DNA of 64,000 bases from a bacterium (GCA_028823995.1 JAPPFD010000006.1:88985-152984), one strand, 5' to 3'; counted from the stretch's first letter, positions 25,370 to 34,804 are shown. Notes: a model not told the origin generated them from the letters alone. A program made the numbers and translations.

Positions 25370-26212
25370 ATGACTCAATGGATCACAACCTCCGACGGGA
25401 TCCGCATCGCATACCACGAAGTGGGTGCGGGCGACCCGGCCATCATCTTCATCCACGGGGCCTACGGAAAACGGGGAGGCTTCAACTTTCAAGAGGACTA
25501 TTTCTCCCCCAATCACCGGTGCATCTCTGTCGACCTGCGAGGCCACGGCGACAGTGACAAACCCGACGAGCCCTACACCATGGAACAACATGGCGACGAC
25601 ATGGGAGACCTCATCCGCCAACTGGGGCTGAACCGACCCGTGATGGTGGGCCAGAGCGCGGGAGGACAGGTGGTGATCTCCACGGCCGCCCGCCATCCTG
25701 AGTTGGTTGGGGCCGTGGCAAGCCTCGACTCGCCCAGCAACATCCCCGGATGGCACCAAGCGCATCATGGGCCCTACGCCCATCTGATGAACCAGCGCGG
25801 CCCTGCTCTCCGCGAGACGCTCTATAGGTTCCTGAAGGTCGCCTACCTGCCCACCGACGATCCTGATCGGGTGGGCACCATGCCCGAGCGCCTCGCCGAA
25901 GTGGACGAGGATCTGATCCTCAACACTTGGCGGGGGAAGATCGATTACGATCCCACCTCCACCCTGCGAGCCGTGAAGTGTCCCTACCTGTACATAGACT
26001 GCGGCCAGCCGGATCTCGACTTCGAGCTGCTCCGTGAGTTGTGCCCTCAGGTGGTGATCGGCAAGACCGTGGGCGCCGGGCATCGGGCCCTACAGGACGT
26101 GCCTGACCAGGTCAACGCCATGCTCAACCGCTTCATCCAGCACGCCGACGCCATCGCCGACGAAATGGTGCGCACCGGCGGGGTGTTCCAATACACGTTC
26201 CCCGAGGACTGA
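25370..26212 (+). CDS. Alpha/beta hydrolase, array copy 3
   Basis: A 280-residue paralogue. The nucleophile elbow is VGQSAGGQ (Ser96), unlike the GHSMGG or GQSMGG of the other four. A one-residue insertion lies near MNQRGPALRE. The candidate acid is Asp in YLYIDCGQP and the His is in GAGHRAL. It keeps the array-specific tail RTGGVFQYTFP. The altered elbow and cap suggest a different substrate from its neighbours. Spacer to copy 4: 130 bp. Confidence 0.88.
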   Translation: MTQWITTSDGIRIAYHEVGAGDPAIIFIHGAYGKRGGFNFQEDYFSPNHRCISVDLRGHGDSDKPDEPYTMEQHGDDMGDLIRQLGLNRPVMVGQSAGGQVVISTAARHPELVGAVASLDSPSNIPGWHQAHHGPYAHLMNQRGPALRETLYRFLKVAYLPTDDPDRVGTMPERLAEVDEDLILNTWRGKIDYDPTSTLRAVKCPYLYIDCGQPDLDFELLRELCPQVVIGKTVGAGHRALQDVPDQVNAMLNRFIQHADAIADEMVRTGGVFQYTFPED

Positions 26213-26329
26213 GGACGCGGGCCGGAACACGTTTCGCTCGGCCCGTCCATCAACCAGGCGGGTTTCCATACCCGAATCGGCTACCGATTAGTCCAGCGCC
26301 GTTTCGCCCTCCCCGGTTAACCTGACCTC

Positions 26330-26335
26330 TAAGCT
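26330..26335 (+). promoter_or_regulatory. Leaderless -10 element TAAGCT before hydrolase 4
   Basis: TAAGCT, 7 nt (CGGTGAC), then the ATG at 26343; almost identical to the promoter of hydrolase 3. Confidence 0.55.
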
Positions 26336-26342
26336 CGGTGAC

Positions 26343-27182
26343 ATGACTGAATCGATAACCACCTCCGACGGGGTCCGCATCGCCTACCACGAGATGGGCG
26401 CCGGCGACCCGGCCATCATCTTCATCCACGGCGGCTTCGGCGATCGGAGCGGGTTCGGCTTCCAGGAGGAGTACTTCTCGCCCAACCACCGGTGCATCTC
26501 GGTCGACCTGCGCGGCCACGGCGAGAGCGACGTACCAGACCAGATCTACACCATGGAACAGCATGGCGACGACGTCGCCGAACTCATCCGCCAACTGGGC
26601 CTGCGAAAGCCCGTCCTGGTCGGACAGAGCATGGGCGGACAGGTGATCATCTCGGCCGCCGCCCGCCATCCCGAGGTGGTCGGGGCGATCGCCAGCCTGG
26701 ACTCGCCCAGCAACATCCCCGGATGGCACGCCTACCATCACGGACCCTTCGACCACCTGATGCAAGAGGGCCAGGACATCCGCAAGGCGCTGGAGCTGTT
26801 CTTGAGCGCCGCTCACCTGCCCACCGACGACCCGAACCGCGCCAAGAACACATCCGAGCGGCTGGCCCGCCTTGGCGACAAGAGGATCCTCAACGGCTGG
26901 AAGGGGATGATGGCCTTCGACGCCGGGCCGGTGCTGGCCGGGGTGAAGTGCCCATATCTCTATGTCGACTGCGGCCAGCCCCGCCTCGATCTGGATCTGC
27001 TCCGGGAACTGTGTCCCCAGGTGGTGATCGGAAAGCCGGTCGGCGCCGGGCATGGAGCACTCCGGGTGGCCCCGGACCAGATCAACGCCATGCTCAACCG
27101 CTTCATCCAACACGCCGACGCCATCGCCGCCGAGATGATCCGTACCGGCGGGGTGTTCCAATACACATTCCCCGAGAACTGA
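26343..27182 (+). CDS. Alpha/beta hydrolase, array copy 4
   Basis: A 279-residue paralogue with HGG (29-31), Ser96 in VGQSMGGQ, acid Asp in YLYVDCGQP and His in GAGHGAL. It shares with copy 5 the features IGKPVGAGH, RKALE(L/Q)FLSA(A/S)HLPTD and NRAK, so copies 4 and 5 form the second close pair. It probably arose by local tandem duplication. The substrate is unknown. Confidence 0.88.
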   Translation: MTESITTSDGVRIAYHEMGAGDPAIIFIHGGFGDRSGFGFQEEYFSPNHRCISVDLRGHGESDVPDQIYTMEQHGDDVAELIRQLGLRKPVLVGQSMGGQVIISAAARHPEVVGAIASLDSPSNIPGWHAYHHGPFDHLMQEGQDIRKALELFLSAAHLPTDDPNRAKNTSERLARLGDKRILNGWKGMMAFDAGPVLAGVKCPYLYVDCGQPRLDLDLLRELCPQVVIGKPVGAGHGALRVAPDQINAMLNRFIQHADAIAAEMIRTGGVFQYTFPEN

Positions 27183-27255
27183 GGCCCCGGGCTAGCCCCG
27201 CACCTTCCCCGACGGACGATCAGCTTGGCCCTGAACCACCCGCCAACTCGTCAAG

Positions 27256-27261
27256 TAGGCT
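27256..27261 (+). promoter_or_regulatory. Leaderless -10 element TAGGCT before hydrolase 5
   Basis: TAGGCT, 7 nt (GGGGCGC), then the ATG at 27269. Confidence 0.5.
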
Positions 27262-27268
27262 GGGGCGC

Positions 27269-28105
27269 ATGACTGAATGGATCACTACTTCCGACGGCAT
27301 TCGCATCGCCTACGACCAGGTGGGCTCCGGCGACCCGGCCATCATCTTCGTCCACGGCGGTTTCGGAGGGCGGGGCGGATTCGACCTCCAGGAGGAGTAC
27401 TTCTCCCCCAATCACCGCTGCATCCAGGTCGACCTGCGCGGCCACGGCGAAAGCGACAAACCGGAAACCTGGACCATGGCAAACCACGGCGACGACATGG
27501 GAGACCTCATCCGCCAACTGGGCCTGCAAAAGCCCGTACTGGTGGGCCAGAGCATGGGAGGACAGGTGGTCATATCCACCGCCGCCCAACATCCCGACCT
27601 GGTGGGAGCGATCGCCAGCCTTGACTCGCCCAGCAACGTGCCCGGCTGGACAGCCCGCGTTCACGGTCCCTACGATCACCTGATACAAAGGGACCAGGAC
27701 TTCCGGAAGGCCCTGGAACAGTTTCTCAGCGCCTCCCACCTGCCCACCGACAACCCGAACCGCGCCAAGGAGACCTCGGAGTTCCTGGCTGGTCTTGACG
27801 ACAATGTGATCCTCAACGACTGGCACGGGATGAGCGACTTCGATCCTGCGTCGGTGCTGGCCGGGGTGAAGTGCCCCTACCTGTATGTCGACTGCGGCCA
27901 GCCGTACATCGACCTGGACGTGGTCCGGGAACTCTGCCCCCAGGTGGTGATCGGAAAGCCGGTCGGCGCCGGGCACAGCGCCCTCCGGGTGGTGCCGGAC
28001 CAGATCAACGCCATGCTCAACCGCTTCATCCAACACGCCGACGCCATCGCCGCCGAAATGGTACGCACCGGCGGAGTGTTCCAATACACCTTCCCTGAAG
28101 ACTGA
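27269..28105 (+). CDS. Alpha/beta hydrolase, array copy 5
   Basis: A 278-residue paralogue, one residue shorter than copies 1, 2 and 4 because of a deletion near KPETWTM. Ser95 lies in VGQSMGGQ, the acid Asp in YLYVDCGQP and the His in GAGHSAL. A much longer open frame reaches back to 26492, but that part is only a shadow of copy 4; the leaderless promoter fixes the start at 27269. It is the last gene of the array and converges with an EamA transporter gene 34 bp away. Confidence 0.88.
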   Translation: MTEWITTSDGIRIAYDQVGSGDPAIIFVHGGFGGRGGFDLQEEYFSPNHRCIQVDLRGHGESDKPETWTMANHGDDMGDLIRQLGLQKPVLVGQSMGGQVVISTAAQHPDLVGAIASLDSPSNVPGWTARVHGPYDHLIQRDQDFRKALEQFLSASHLPTDNPNRAKETSEFLAGLDDNVILNDWHGMSDFDPASVLAGVKCPYLYVDCGQPYIDLDVVRELCPQVVIGKPVGAGHSALRVVPDQINAMLNRFIQHADAIAAEMVRTGGVFQYTFPED

Positions 28106-28139
28106 GAACCAACCTCCCACGGGCATGGAAGGGGCGGCA

Positions 28140-29036
28140 TTAGCCGAGAAGGGACATCATCACACCGACCAGAATCAGCCCCACGCCGGTCCATTGAAGT
28201 CGGTGGAGCCGTTCATTGAAGAAGATCACCCCGCCGACGACGGACAGCACCTTTCCGCTTTGGGAGATGATGGCGATCAGCCAAGCCGGTGCGTAGGACA
28301 ATCCGTATCCGAACGAAATGAAAGAGACGCCGTCGATCAGTCCCACTATGCCCAGGAGCCATCCCGTCCTCCAGGTGATTCTCACCGGGGACTGAGAGTC
28401 GTCTCCTCCCCGCCGACGCCGTAGTCCCACCCGGGAGAAAACCACCAGGACCAAGAGGACGAAGGCCACGGTGAAGACCCGCTGGGTGATGACGGTCAGG
28501 CTGGAGTCGACACCGTCCCTGATGGGGATCTTCAATCCGGCGTTGGATAGCGATCCTACGAATACGCCGATCAAGGCGAAGACCGGTCCCCAGGTGACCA
28601 GTCGTATCTTGACTCCGCGTTCGATCACCAGCGATACCAGTACTGCTCCCAGCACGGCGATCGGTATTCCTGCCCACTGCACGGCGCCGGGCCTCTCCCC
28701 CAGCAGCCAAAAGGAGTAGACCACCGTCATGGCGGTCCCCAGAGAGCCGATCGGCGTCACCACGGAGATCGGACCCAGTCGGAGGGCCATGTAGGAGCCC
28801 AGGAACGAGGCGCCGACGCAGGTGCCCAGAAAAGTCAGGAGGATCAGGTGGTCGGCCGTCATCTCGATCGGCACGTCGATGAGGATCGCCCAGGCGACCA
28901 TCAGCAGCAGGGCGACCGTCAGCGTGACGGCAGCAGAACGGACCACGCCGAAGCGCCGCGCCACAACAGCCGTGAGCAGACGGTTGATCCCCAGCGTCAC
29001 CGCGGTCACAAACCCGAAGATGACGCCGGTCAACAC
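28140..29036 (-). CDS. EamA/DMT-family transporter, copy 1
   Basis: A 298-residue membrane protein with about ten hydrophobic segments and two EamA repeats (about 5-130 and 150-298), typical of drug/metabolite exporters. Marker segments are ALRLGPISVVTPIGSLGTAM and SYAPAWLIAIISQSGKVLSV. One of four paralogues interleaved with the ABC genes; it follows SBP1 on the minus strand with a 52-bp gap. Export of a breakdown product or of a toxic intermediate is the likely role. The substrate is unknown. Confidence 0.85.
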   Translation of the reverse strand: MLTGVIFGFVTAVTLGINRLLTAVVARRFGVVRSAAVTLTVALLLMVAWAILIDVPIEMTADHLILLTFLGTCVGASFLGSYMALRLGPISVVTPIGSLGTAMTVVYSFWLLGERPGAVQWAGIPIAVLGAVLVSLVIERGVKIRLVTWGPVFALIGVFVGSLSNAGLKIPIRDGVDSSLTVITQRVFTVAFVLLVLVVFSRVGLRRRRGGDDSQSPVRITWRTGWLLGIVGLIDGVSFISFGYGLSYAPAWLIAIISQSGKVLSVVGGVIFFNERLHRLQWTGVGLILVGVMMSLLG

Positions 29037-29088
29037 CCCGAGGACAGCCTCACGCCTCTATTACTGGCAAGCAACCGCAATCCGAGGA

Positions 29089-30643
29089 CTACCCAGATAG
29101 GGCAGCCTCCAAGAAGCGGAGAGCGTCGTAGAAGTTGTAGATGTCATAGTGGTGCTGGGCCCGGGCGATCAAATCAGCCTGGCCGGTGGACAGATCCATT
29201 CCCGAAGCGCTCTCGAACAGTGCGTCGGCGCGGGTCTTGAACTCCTTCATCTCGTAGTAGAGGTCCTGGGCCAGCAGGAACTCCTCGAGCCCGGCTTGCG
29301 TGTCATAGTCCCCGGCCAACACCCCTTTGACCTTGAGCCTCTCGATCTGAGTGGCGAACACAATCTCGGGGTGGTAACTCGGCAGGTCCAAGTCCCACAG
29401 GGCTTCCTGGTCCTCCCAGCTGAAAGAGGGGTCGATCTGCTCCCAGATAGTCCCGATCTCCTCAGGCTCCAGGCTCAACCGGCGATGGCTGTTGATGAGA
29501 TCGGCCTCGATCTCCCAACCTTGATACCGGGTCTGGGGATCATCAAGGAACTCGAACGTGCGAAAGGCGGCGGAGAGAACCCGGTAGGCCAGGTCCTTGT
29601 TGCTGTCAACCCATTCGCGGTTGGCCAACAGACCGATCCCGCCGACAGTGGAGTTGGCGATCGCCGTTTGCTGGGAGAACGGGTCGTTCTCGATCATCAT
29701 CCCGAAGTTGATCAGCGGATCCCAACCGTTGCGCATCATCTGCACCAAGACCGGGGCGCTATAGGGCACGGCGTACTCGATCCGGCCCGGAACAGCCGAG
29801 AACTCCACGATCGTGGAATCATGCACGTATTGCGGATTGGCGTAGTTACGCCAGTCATTGGTCGTTATCCGGATCGGCTGAACGTTGCCGTCCTCATCCA
29901 GGAGAGGCTCGCCGTCACGGCCCAACAACACGAGGGGGTCGCCTTCCTCGTCCAGGGCGGGAATCTCCTGCTGATAAGGCTCCCACCACTCATCCAGATA
30001 GGCGAAGAACGCATCCAGGTACTGAGTCTGCTCGAGGCTGCCGGGCGAAATGTAGATGTCCGCGCCAACCAACTGCTGAACGGCCGCTTGGGCGGCATCC
30101 GGGAAGTCCATCCCTTCATTCACCAATTCCATAACGGTCTTCGAGGGGCTGTCAGGCGCCACCAAAACGGCATAGCCGACATAGATGTCCGCCAAGAGTA
30201 TGGGAGGGGTCTCCTGAGCAAAGGTCTCCAAGGTCCCGAACAACCCCGGCACCCAACCGAGGGCCACGTTGCCTTCCCCGCTCCGCAACCAGGCAATGGC
30301 CTCGGCGCCGGAGATGAAGTGGTAGGTGGGCGTGCTGGGAACGATCGTGATGTTCAAATCATCCCACCACTCCAACTCCAGGGGAATATTCCAAAAGGCC
30401 GTATCCGCGCAGCAGGCGTTGAAGCCCATGGCAACCTCGGCTTCCCGGATCTCCGGAGCCTCCACCATCATCGACTCTTCCGGTTCCTGCTGGGCCTCGT
30501 CGTTTTCGGCGGCGGCTACACCCTCGGCAACTTCGGCCGGAGCAGTAGCCGCCTCGGGAGCGGGCGTATCCGCGGCATCGCCGCAGGCCGAAGCCAACAA
30601 CGCCCACGTAGCCACCAGGGCTATGGGTACTGTGAGTTTCCTC
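29089..30643 (-). CDS. TauA/NrtA-like ABC substrate-binding lipoprotein, SBP1 (probable ACG start)
   Basis: An extracytoplasmic binding protein of the nitrate/sulfonate/taurine type. The lipoprotein signal (TVPIALVATWALLASAC) is followed by a moderately short acidic-alanine linker and a domain sharing EVAMGFNACCADTAFWNIPL and ITTNDWRNYANPQYV with SBP2-4. In the paralogues the gene opens GGAAG...ATG AGA AAA; here the same ribosome site (AAGGAAAG) is followed by ACG AGG AAA at the aligned place, so the ATG appears to have become ACG. Upstream in-frame GTG or ATG codons would place the ribosome site inside the coding region. It lacks the roughly 100-residue alanine stalk of SBP2-4. The start shown is the ACG. 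Confidence 0.75.
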
Positions 30644-30729
30644 GTTGCGCTTTCCTTCCCCTCGCTTGCTCGTCGCACCGCCGGCTGTCGACAGCCGACC
30701 CACACCCCTCGAAATATACCCGGCCCGTG

Positions 30730-31635
30730 CTAGCCGGCCAGGGACATCACCACCCCCACGGCTATCAGAGCCACCCCTGTCCACTGCAGGCTGTGGAGTC
30801 GTTCGTTGAAGAAGATCACCCCGCCGACCACGGCTATCACCCGGCCGGTCTGAGAGATGATCGAGATCAGCCAGGCGGGTGCATAGGCCAGCGCGTAGCC
30901 GAAGCATATGAAGGAACCGCCGTCGATGAGTCCCACCAAGCCCATCAGCCATCCTGTCCTCCAGGTGATCTTGACCGGGGGGCTCCTCTCGGAGCGGGCG
31001 TCTCCCCTCAGACGCCGTTGCACGGTCACCCGGGAGAAGACCACGAACACCAGGAGGATGACGACCACCGTGAACACTCGTTGGGTGATGACGGTCACGT
31101 TGGGATCGACTCCGTCTCTGATGGGGATCTTGAGTCCGGCGTTGGAGAACGACCCGACCAGCACGCCAATCAGAGCGAAGACGGGCCCCAAGGTGATCAG
31201 CCGTATCTTGGCTCCCCGCTGGATCACCAGGGACGCCAGCACCGCTCCTAATACCGCCACCGGTATTCCTGCCCACTGCAGTTCACCCGGCCTCTCTCCG
31301 AGCAGCCAGAAGGAGTAGACCACCGTCATGGCGCCCCCCAGAGCGCCAATGGGGCTCACCACCGAGATCGGGCCCAGCCGGAGGGCCATGTAGCCGCACA
31401 GAAAGGCCGCGCCGATGCAAGAACCCATAAAGACCAGGAGGATCAGGTGGTCGGCCTCCATCTCGACTCGGACACCGATCAACGCCGCCCAAGCCATCAT
31501 CACCAGACAAGCCAGGGTCACCGTGACGGAAACAGAGCGCAGCACGCCAAAGCGTCGCACCACTACTGCGGTCAGCAGGCTATTGATCCCCAATGTCACC
31601 GCGGTGATGAACCCGAAGATGATGCCGGTCAACAT
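30730..31635 (-). CDS. EamA/DMT-family transporter, copy 2
   Basis: A 301-residue paralogue of the other three EamA proteins: ten predicted membrane segments, ALRLGPISVVSPIGALGGAM in repeat 1 and AYAPAWLISIISQTGRVIAV in repeat 2, with a basic loop (VTVQRRLRGDARSERSPP) between them. It lies downstream of the permease-ATPase-permease set of SBP2 and upstream of SBP1, on the same strand. Importer and exporter genes being linked suggests uptake of a substrate and efflux of a product. Confidence 0.85.
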   Translation of the reverse strand: MLTGIIFGFITAVTLGINSLLTAVVVRRFGVLRSVSVTVTLACLVMMAWAALIGVRVEMEADHLILLVFMGSCIGAAFLCGYMALRLGPISVVSPIGALGGAMTVVYSFWLLGERPGELQWAGIPVAVLGAVLASLVIQRGAKIRLITLGPVFALIGVLVGSFSNAGLKIPIRDGVDPNVTVITQRVFTVVVILLVFVVFSRVTVQRRLRGDARSERSPPVKITWRTGWLMGLVGLIDGGSFICFGYALAYAPAWLISIISQTGRVIAVVGGVIFFNERLHSLQWTGVALIAVGVVMSLAG

Positions 31636-31727
31636 CAGACAAACAGCTTAAGACACAGGGAAGAACCAGGCTGACTATTCCCGGCCCGCTGCCCCTGCGC
31701 GTGGCCTCTGATCTGGCGGCGCCGGTT

Positions 31728-32948
31728 CTATCCGGCCTCGATGGTTTCTGCGCGGCCCCCGGCTCCCGCCGCCCCGGCCACCTTGCTGATGTCCGTCCCC
31801 TTGGTGGTGCGCTGGGGCATCCAGCTGACGGTCTTCTTGAATCCCTCGTTGAGCAGGTAGAAGGTAGCGAGGGAATAGAAAGCCACTATGAATCCGACTA
31901 TCACCAACCGGGCGGTGTTGGTCTCCTGCACCGCCACGTTGGCCATGTATCCGAGTCCGGTGGGAAACCCGAGGAACTCGGCGGCTATGGCCAGCGACCA
32001 GCTACCTCCCATGGAGAGCAGCATGGCGGTGCGCAACTCAGGAATCGACCCCGGCACTATCACCTTGAAGTAGGTCCGGGGCCGGGAGGCGCCCAGGGTA
32101 CGGGCGCTTTCGATGTACCGGTCGGGCACGTTGGCCACCGAGTTCATGGTGGCCACCACCATGGTGGTCCACACCCCGAAAGCGATATATAGGGTGATAC
32201 CGGTGAGGGTTGATCCCACCGCGAACTGCAACCAGGGGATAGCCGCCAAGAGGGGGATCATCCGAAGGAAGTTCATGGGCGCCCAAGCCGACTGGCGCAG
32301 CCACGGCCAGTAGGGAATGGCCAGGCCCGTCAGGAGACCGAGACTCATCCCGACCGCCATGCCGCACAACAGCCTGAAAAGAGTGACACCGGAGTGGAAA
32401 GCGATAGCGAGGAACACCGCCGGCCAGGTCGCCTCGCCTCCGTAGATGGGTAGGGGCGCCAGTGCCGTCATATCGAGACCCACAAACTCGAGGTCAAACC
32501 CGCGGACGGCCCAGTCGCCGGACATTCTGAAAAAAGTGTCACCGAACACGTAGTCCCATCCGGGAACCAGGGGATGCTCCAAGGCTCCCGGGGGCGCCAG
32601 ATAGGACCCCAGCTGCCACGCTCCCAGCAGTATTCCCCAGGAGACGAAGAACAGTGGGCTGCGGCGCATGCCGGCCCACAGCAGGGGCGGCCCCGCCGCG
32701 ATCCCACGTCCCATATTCACCAGGCGGTCCTTTACCTGGATGGGACGGAACGCCACCGGCCAGGCGATGATCAGGATCAGCCAACAGACAATGATCGACC
32801 AGGTAACCGTCACCCAGCCCTCGACATATGTCCAGGTGACGAAAAAGAGGCTCTCAGGAAGCTGCAGCAGCAACCAGGGAGCGCCAAGGACGGTCCAAAC
32901 CAACCATCCAATCCCAAACAGGACCCGGAAGACAGCTGGCTGGTTCAC
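31728..32948 (-). CDS. ABC transporter permease (SsuC/TauC type), set A distal
   Basis: A 406-residue inner-membrane permease. The C-terminal about 220 residues carry the permease fold with the EAA loop ESARTLGASRPRTYFKVIVP that contacts the ATPase. The N-terminal about 170 residues are an extension with extra hydrophobic segments not usual in this family (about 260 residues is typical). The C-terminus is a Gly/Ala tail (KVAGAAGAGG). It overlaps the ATPase gene by 4 nt. The partner copy in set B is at 41130-42347. Confidence 0.9.
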   Translation of the reverse strand: MNQPAVFRVLFGIGWLVWTVLGAPWLLLQLPESLFFVTWTYVEGWVTVTWSIIVCWLILIIAWPVAFRPIQVKDRLVNMGRGIAAGPPLLWAGMRRSPLFFVSWGILLGAWQLGSYLAPPGALEHPLVPGWDYVFGDTFFRMSGDWAVRGFDLEFVGLDMTALAPLPIYGGEATWPAVFLAIAFHSGVTLFRLLCGMAVGMSLGLLTGLAIPYWPWLRQSAWAPMNFLRMIPLLAAIPWLQFAVGSTLTGITLYIAFGVWTTMVVATMNSVANVPDRYIESARTLGASRPRTYFKVIVPGSIPELRTAMLLSMGGSWSLAIAAEFLGFPTGLGYMANVAVQETNTARLVIVGFIVAFYSLATFYLLNEGFKKTVSWMPQRTTKGTDISKVAGAAGAGGRAETIEAG

Positions 32949-33721
32949 GCTTGCGTCGCCTCCTCCTCGGTGATGCCCAGGTGCGCCAGGATGAGCTTGA
33001 AAATGCCCACCGCCTCGGGCGTAGCCCGGACATCCTCATTACGAGGACGAGGCAGAGTAACCGCGATGTCATCCACCAACTTGCCCTCCGCCAAAAGGAT
33101 CACCCGATCGGCAAGGATCAACGCCTCCTCAATGTCATGAGTCACGAAGAAAATCGTCTTTTTGGTCTCGAACCACAGATTCAAGAGAACTTCATGGAGG
33201 TTCCGGCGGGTGAAATAGTCCAAAGACCCGAACGGCTCATCCATGAGCACCACATCGGAGCCCACCGCCATCGCCGACGCCAAAGCCACCCGCTTCCTCA
33301 TACCCCCCGAAAGCTCACGCGGCCAGGAATCAGCGAACTCCTCCAACCCCACCGCCTGCAACCAGTAATTGGTGATCTCGTTCCGCTCGTCCTCGGGAAG
33401 CTTGTTCGCCCGCAGGCCGAACTCGACGTTCTCCTTCACATGCAACCACGGGAACACCGTGTCCTGCTGGAAAACCATCGCCCGGTCGCTGCCCGGGCCG
33501 GTGACCGCGGTGTCGCCCAGCTTCACCGCACCGGCGGTGGGGGGCTGCAGCCCGGCCAGCACCCTCAACAGGGTGGTCTTACCATGCCCGGACCGGCCGA
33601 CCACACACACGAACTCGCCGGGATCCACCCGGAAGTTGACATCCTCAAGGGCATGCACCAACTGACCCGACCGGTGCTCGAATACACACCAGAGGTTCTC
33701 AAAGTTCACAACAGTCGACAT
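32945..33721 (-). CDS. ABC transporter ATP-binding protein, set A
   Basis: A 258-residue ATPase of the SsuB/TauB/NrtD type. Walker A GRSGHGKTT, Q-loop in MVFQQDTVFPWL, signature LSGGMRKRVALASAM, Walker B VVLMDEPFGSLD and the switch His in FVTHDIEEAL are all present. The start is the ATG at 33721 (MSTVVNFENLW); a longer open frame upstream is not supported. The protein is identical to the set B copy (42344-43120), and about 640 nt of the gene are identical in DNA. Coupled to the distal permease by a 4-nt overlap; 13 bp after the proximal permease. Confidence 0.95.
   Translation of the reverse strand: MSTVVNFENLWCVFEHRSGQLVHALEDVNFRVDPGEFVCVVGRSGHGKTTLLRVLAGLQPPTAGAVKLGDTAVTGPGSDRAMVFQQDTVFPWLHVKENVEFGLRANKLPEDERNEITNYWLQAVGLEEFADSWPRELSGGMRKRVALASAMAVGSDVVLMDEPFGSLDYFTRRNLHEVLLNLWFETKKTIFFVTHDIEEALILADRVILLAEGKLVDDIAVTLPRPRNEDVRATPEAVGIFKLILAHLGITEEEATQA
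32949..33589. repeat. Direct repeat, copy A (641 nt, identical to 42348-42988)
   Basis: Compared line by line, this stretch of the set A ATPase gene shows no base difference from the set B copy at an offset of 9399. Silent differences resume at 33590, near the 5' end of the gene, and on the other side the distal permease genes are clearly diverged. Confidence 0.85.
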
Positions 33722-33734
33722 CTTGTTCCTCCTT

Positions 33735-34685
33735 CTACAAACCCAGCCTGCGACCCGCCTCGGACCACCTGGTGATGTAACGGATGAACAGCACCAGGAT
33801 CCCGTCCACCACCACAGCCAGAACACCAAAGAAGAGAATCAGGGAGACCACTGCAGATGGGCCCTCCAAGAGACCCATGGCGAAGCTCCACATCCGGATC
33901 AGGAACCCTCCACCCATCTGGGGCCCCAGCACCTCCACCAACGTCCCCAGTCCCCAAGCGCCGGCCAACGCGATCCGGAAACCACCCGCGATCTCCGGGA
34001 TCGTCCCCGGCAAATACACCCACCGGAAAATAGACCCCCGGTCTCCCCCCAAAGTAAGAGCCGACTCGATGATCCCCACCGGAATGTTGTCGGCCGCCCT
34101 CCGACTGAAAAAGTACATCAACAGCGTCGTGTAAAAGACCACCACCCCCACCGTGGTCATCAACGGATACTCGATCCCGAACCAGATCACGAAGAACGGC
34201 GCCGCGATGAAAATCGGGGTGGTCCCGAAGAACCCGGCGATCGGGGTGACCACATCGGCGATCCTCGGGAACACCAGACTGCTCAACCCCACCGTCAACC
34301 CGAAAACCGTCCCCAAGGTAACCGCGATCATGATGTTGCGGGTGGTCCGCACCAGGTGCAGGATGTACCCGAAACAGTAATCGGGGAGATCGAACATCCC
34401 ACCCCCGGTGATCTCCAACTCGTCCAGCAGTTCCGGACAAGCATGGACGAACCGGTCCACCATCCGCTGGCTGAACATCAGGTTCTCAGCGAAGTGCCGG
34501 ACGGCGTCCAGGGGCGGCGGTATGAGATAGAAGAGGGGCGAGATGGGTGAGGCGATCAACTGCCAGATGAGGAAGAAGACAACCAATCCGAGGATCAGAT
34601 AGAGGGTATAAGCAATCTTGCTTCGCCGTCTGGCGCGATGCGCCGCCGCTCTCACATCCAGAATATCCGTGTCGGTGGTGGTCAC
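33735..34685 (-). CDS. ABC transporter permease (SsuC/NrtB type), set A proximal
   Basis: A 316-residue permease: cytoplasmic Arg/Lys-rich N-terminus, first membrane segment (YTLYLILGLVVFFLIWQLI), a 60-residue external loop ending in MFDLPDYCFGYI, then the permease core with the EAA loop IIESALTLGGDRGSIFRWVY. The gene pairs with the distal permease to make a heterodimer, unlike most sulfonate systems with one permease gene. A long central part of the gene is nearly identical in DNA to the set B copy (43156-44106), while the N-terminal part differs. Confidence 0.9.
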   Translation of the reverse strand: MTTTDTDILDVRAAAHRARRRSKIAYTLYLILGLVVFFLIWQLIASPISPLFYLIPPPLDAVRHFAENLMFSQRMVDRFVHACPELLDELEITGGGMFDLPDYCFGYILHLVRTTRNIMIAVTLGTVFGLTVGLSSLVFPRIADVVTPIAGFFGTTPIFIAAPFFVIWFGIEYPLMTTVGVVVFYTTLLMYFFSRRAADNIPVGIIESALTLGGDRGSIFRWVYLPGTIPEIAGGFRIALAGAWGLGTLVEVLGPQMGGGFLIRMWSFAMGLLEGPSAVVSLILFFGVLAVVVDGILVLFIRYITRWSEAGRRLGL

Positions 34686-34724
34686 AGTCTCTCTCTTCCT
34701 CGTCCTCTCGGTCCTTGCTTACAG

Positions 34725-34768
34725 GCCGGAGCGCGGGACCGGGCGTTTTACCCGGCCCCGCGCTCGGC
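34725..34768 (-). promoter_or_regulatory. Intercistronic hairpin after SBP2
   Basis: A strong imperfect inverted repeat (left arm 34725-34743, right arm 34751-34768, one bulge and one mismatch) between SBP2 and its permease genes. The same element follows SBP3 and SBP4. With no T-run on the coding strand it more likely protects the SBP mRNA end or attenuates than terminates fully. Confidence 0.5.
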
Positions 34769-34804
34769 GTCTTTTCTATCTACTAGGCAATGGCGAACGA
34801 AAGC

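Noticed and set aside
26492..28105. A 537-codon open frame covering hydrolases 4 and 5
   Set aside because: Its first half is an out-of-frame reading of hydrolase 4; only the part from 27269 is a protein.
29149..31251. A 700-codon plus-strand open frame
   Set aside because: Antisense shadow of SBP1 and EamA copy 2, which have clear family motifs on the minus strand; similar shadows lie opposite SBP2, SBP3 and the molybdenum hydroxylase.
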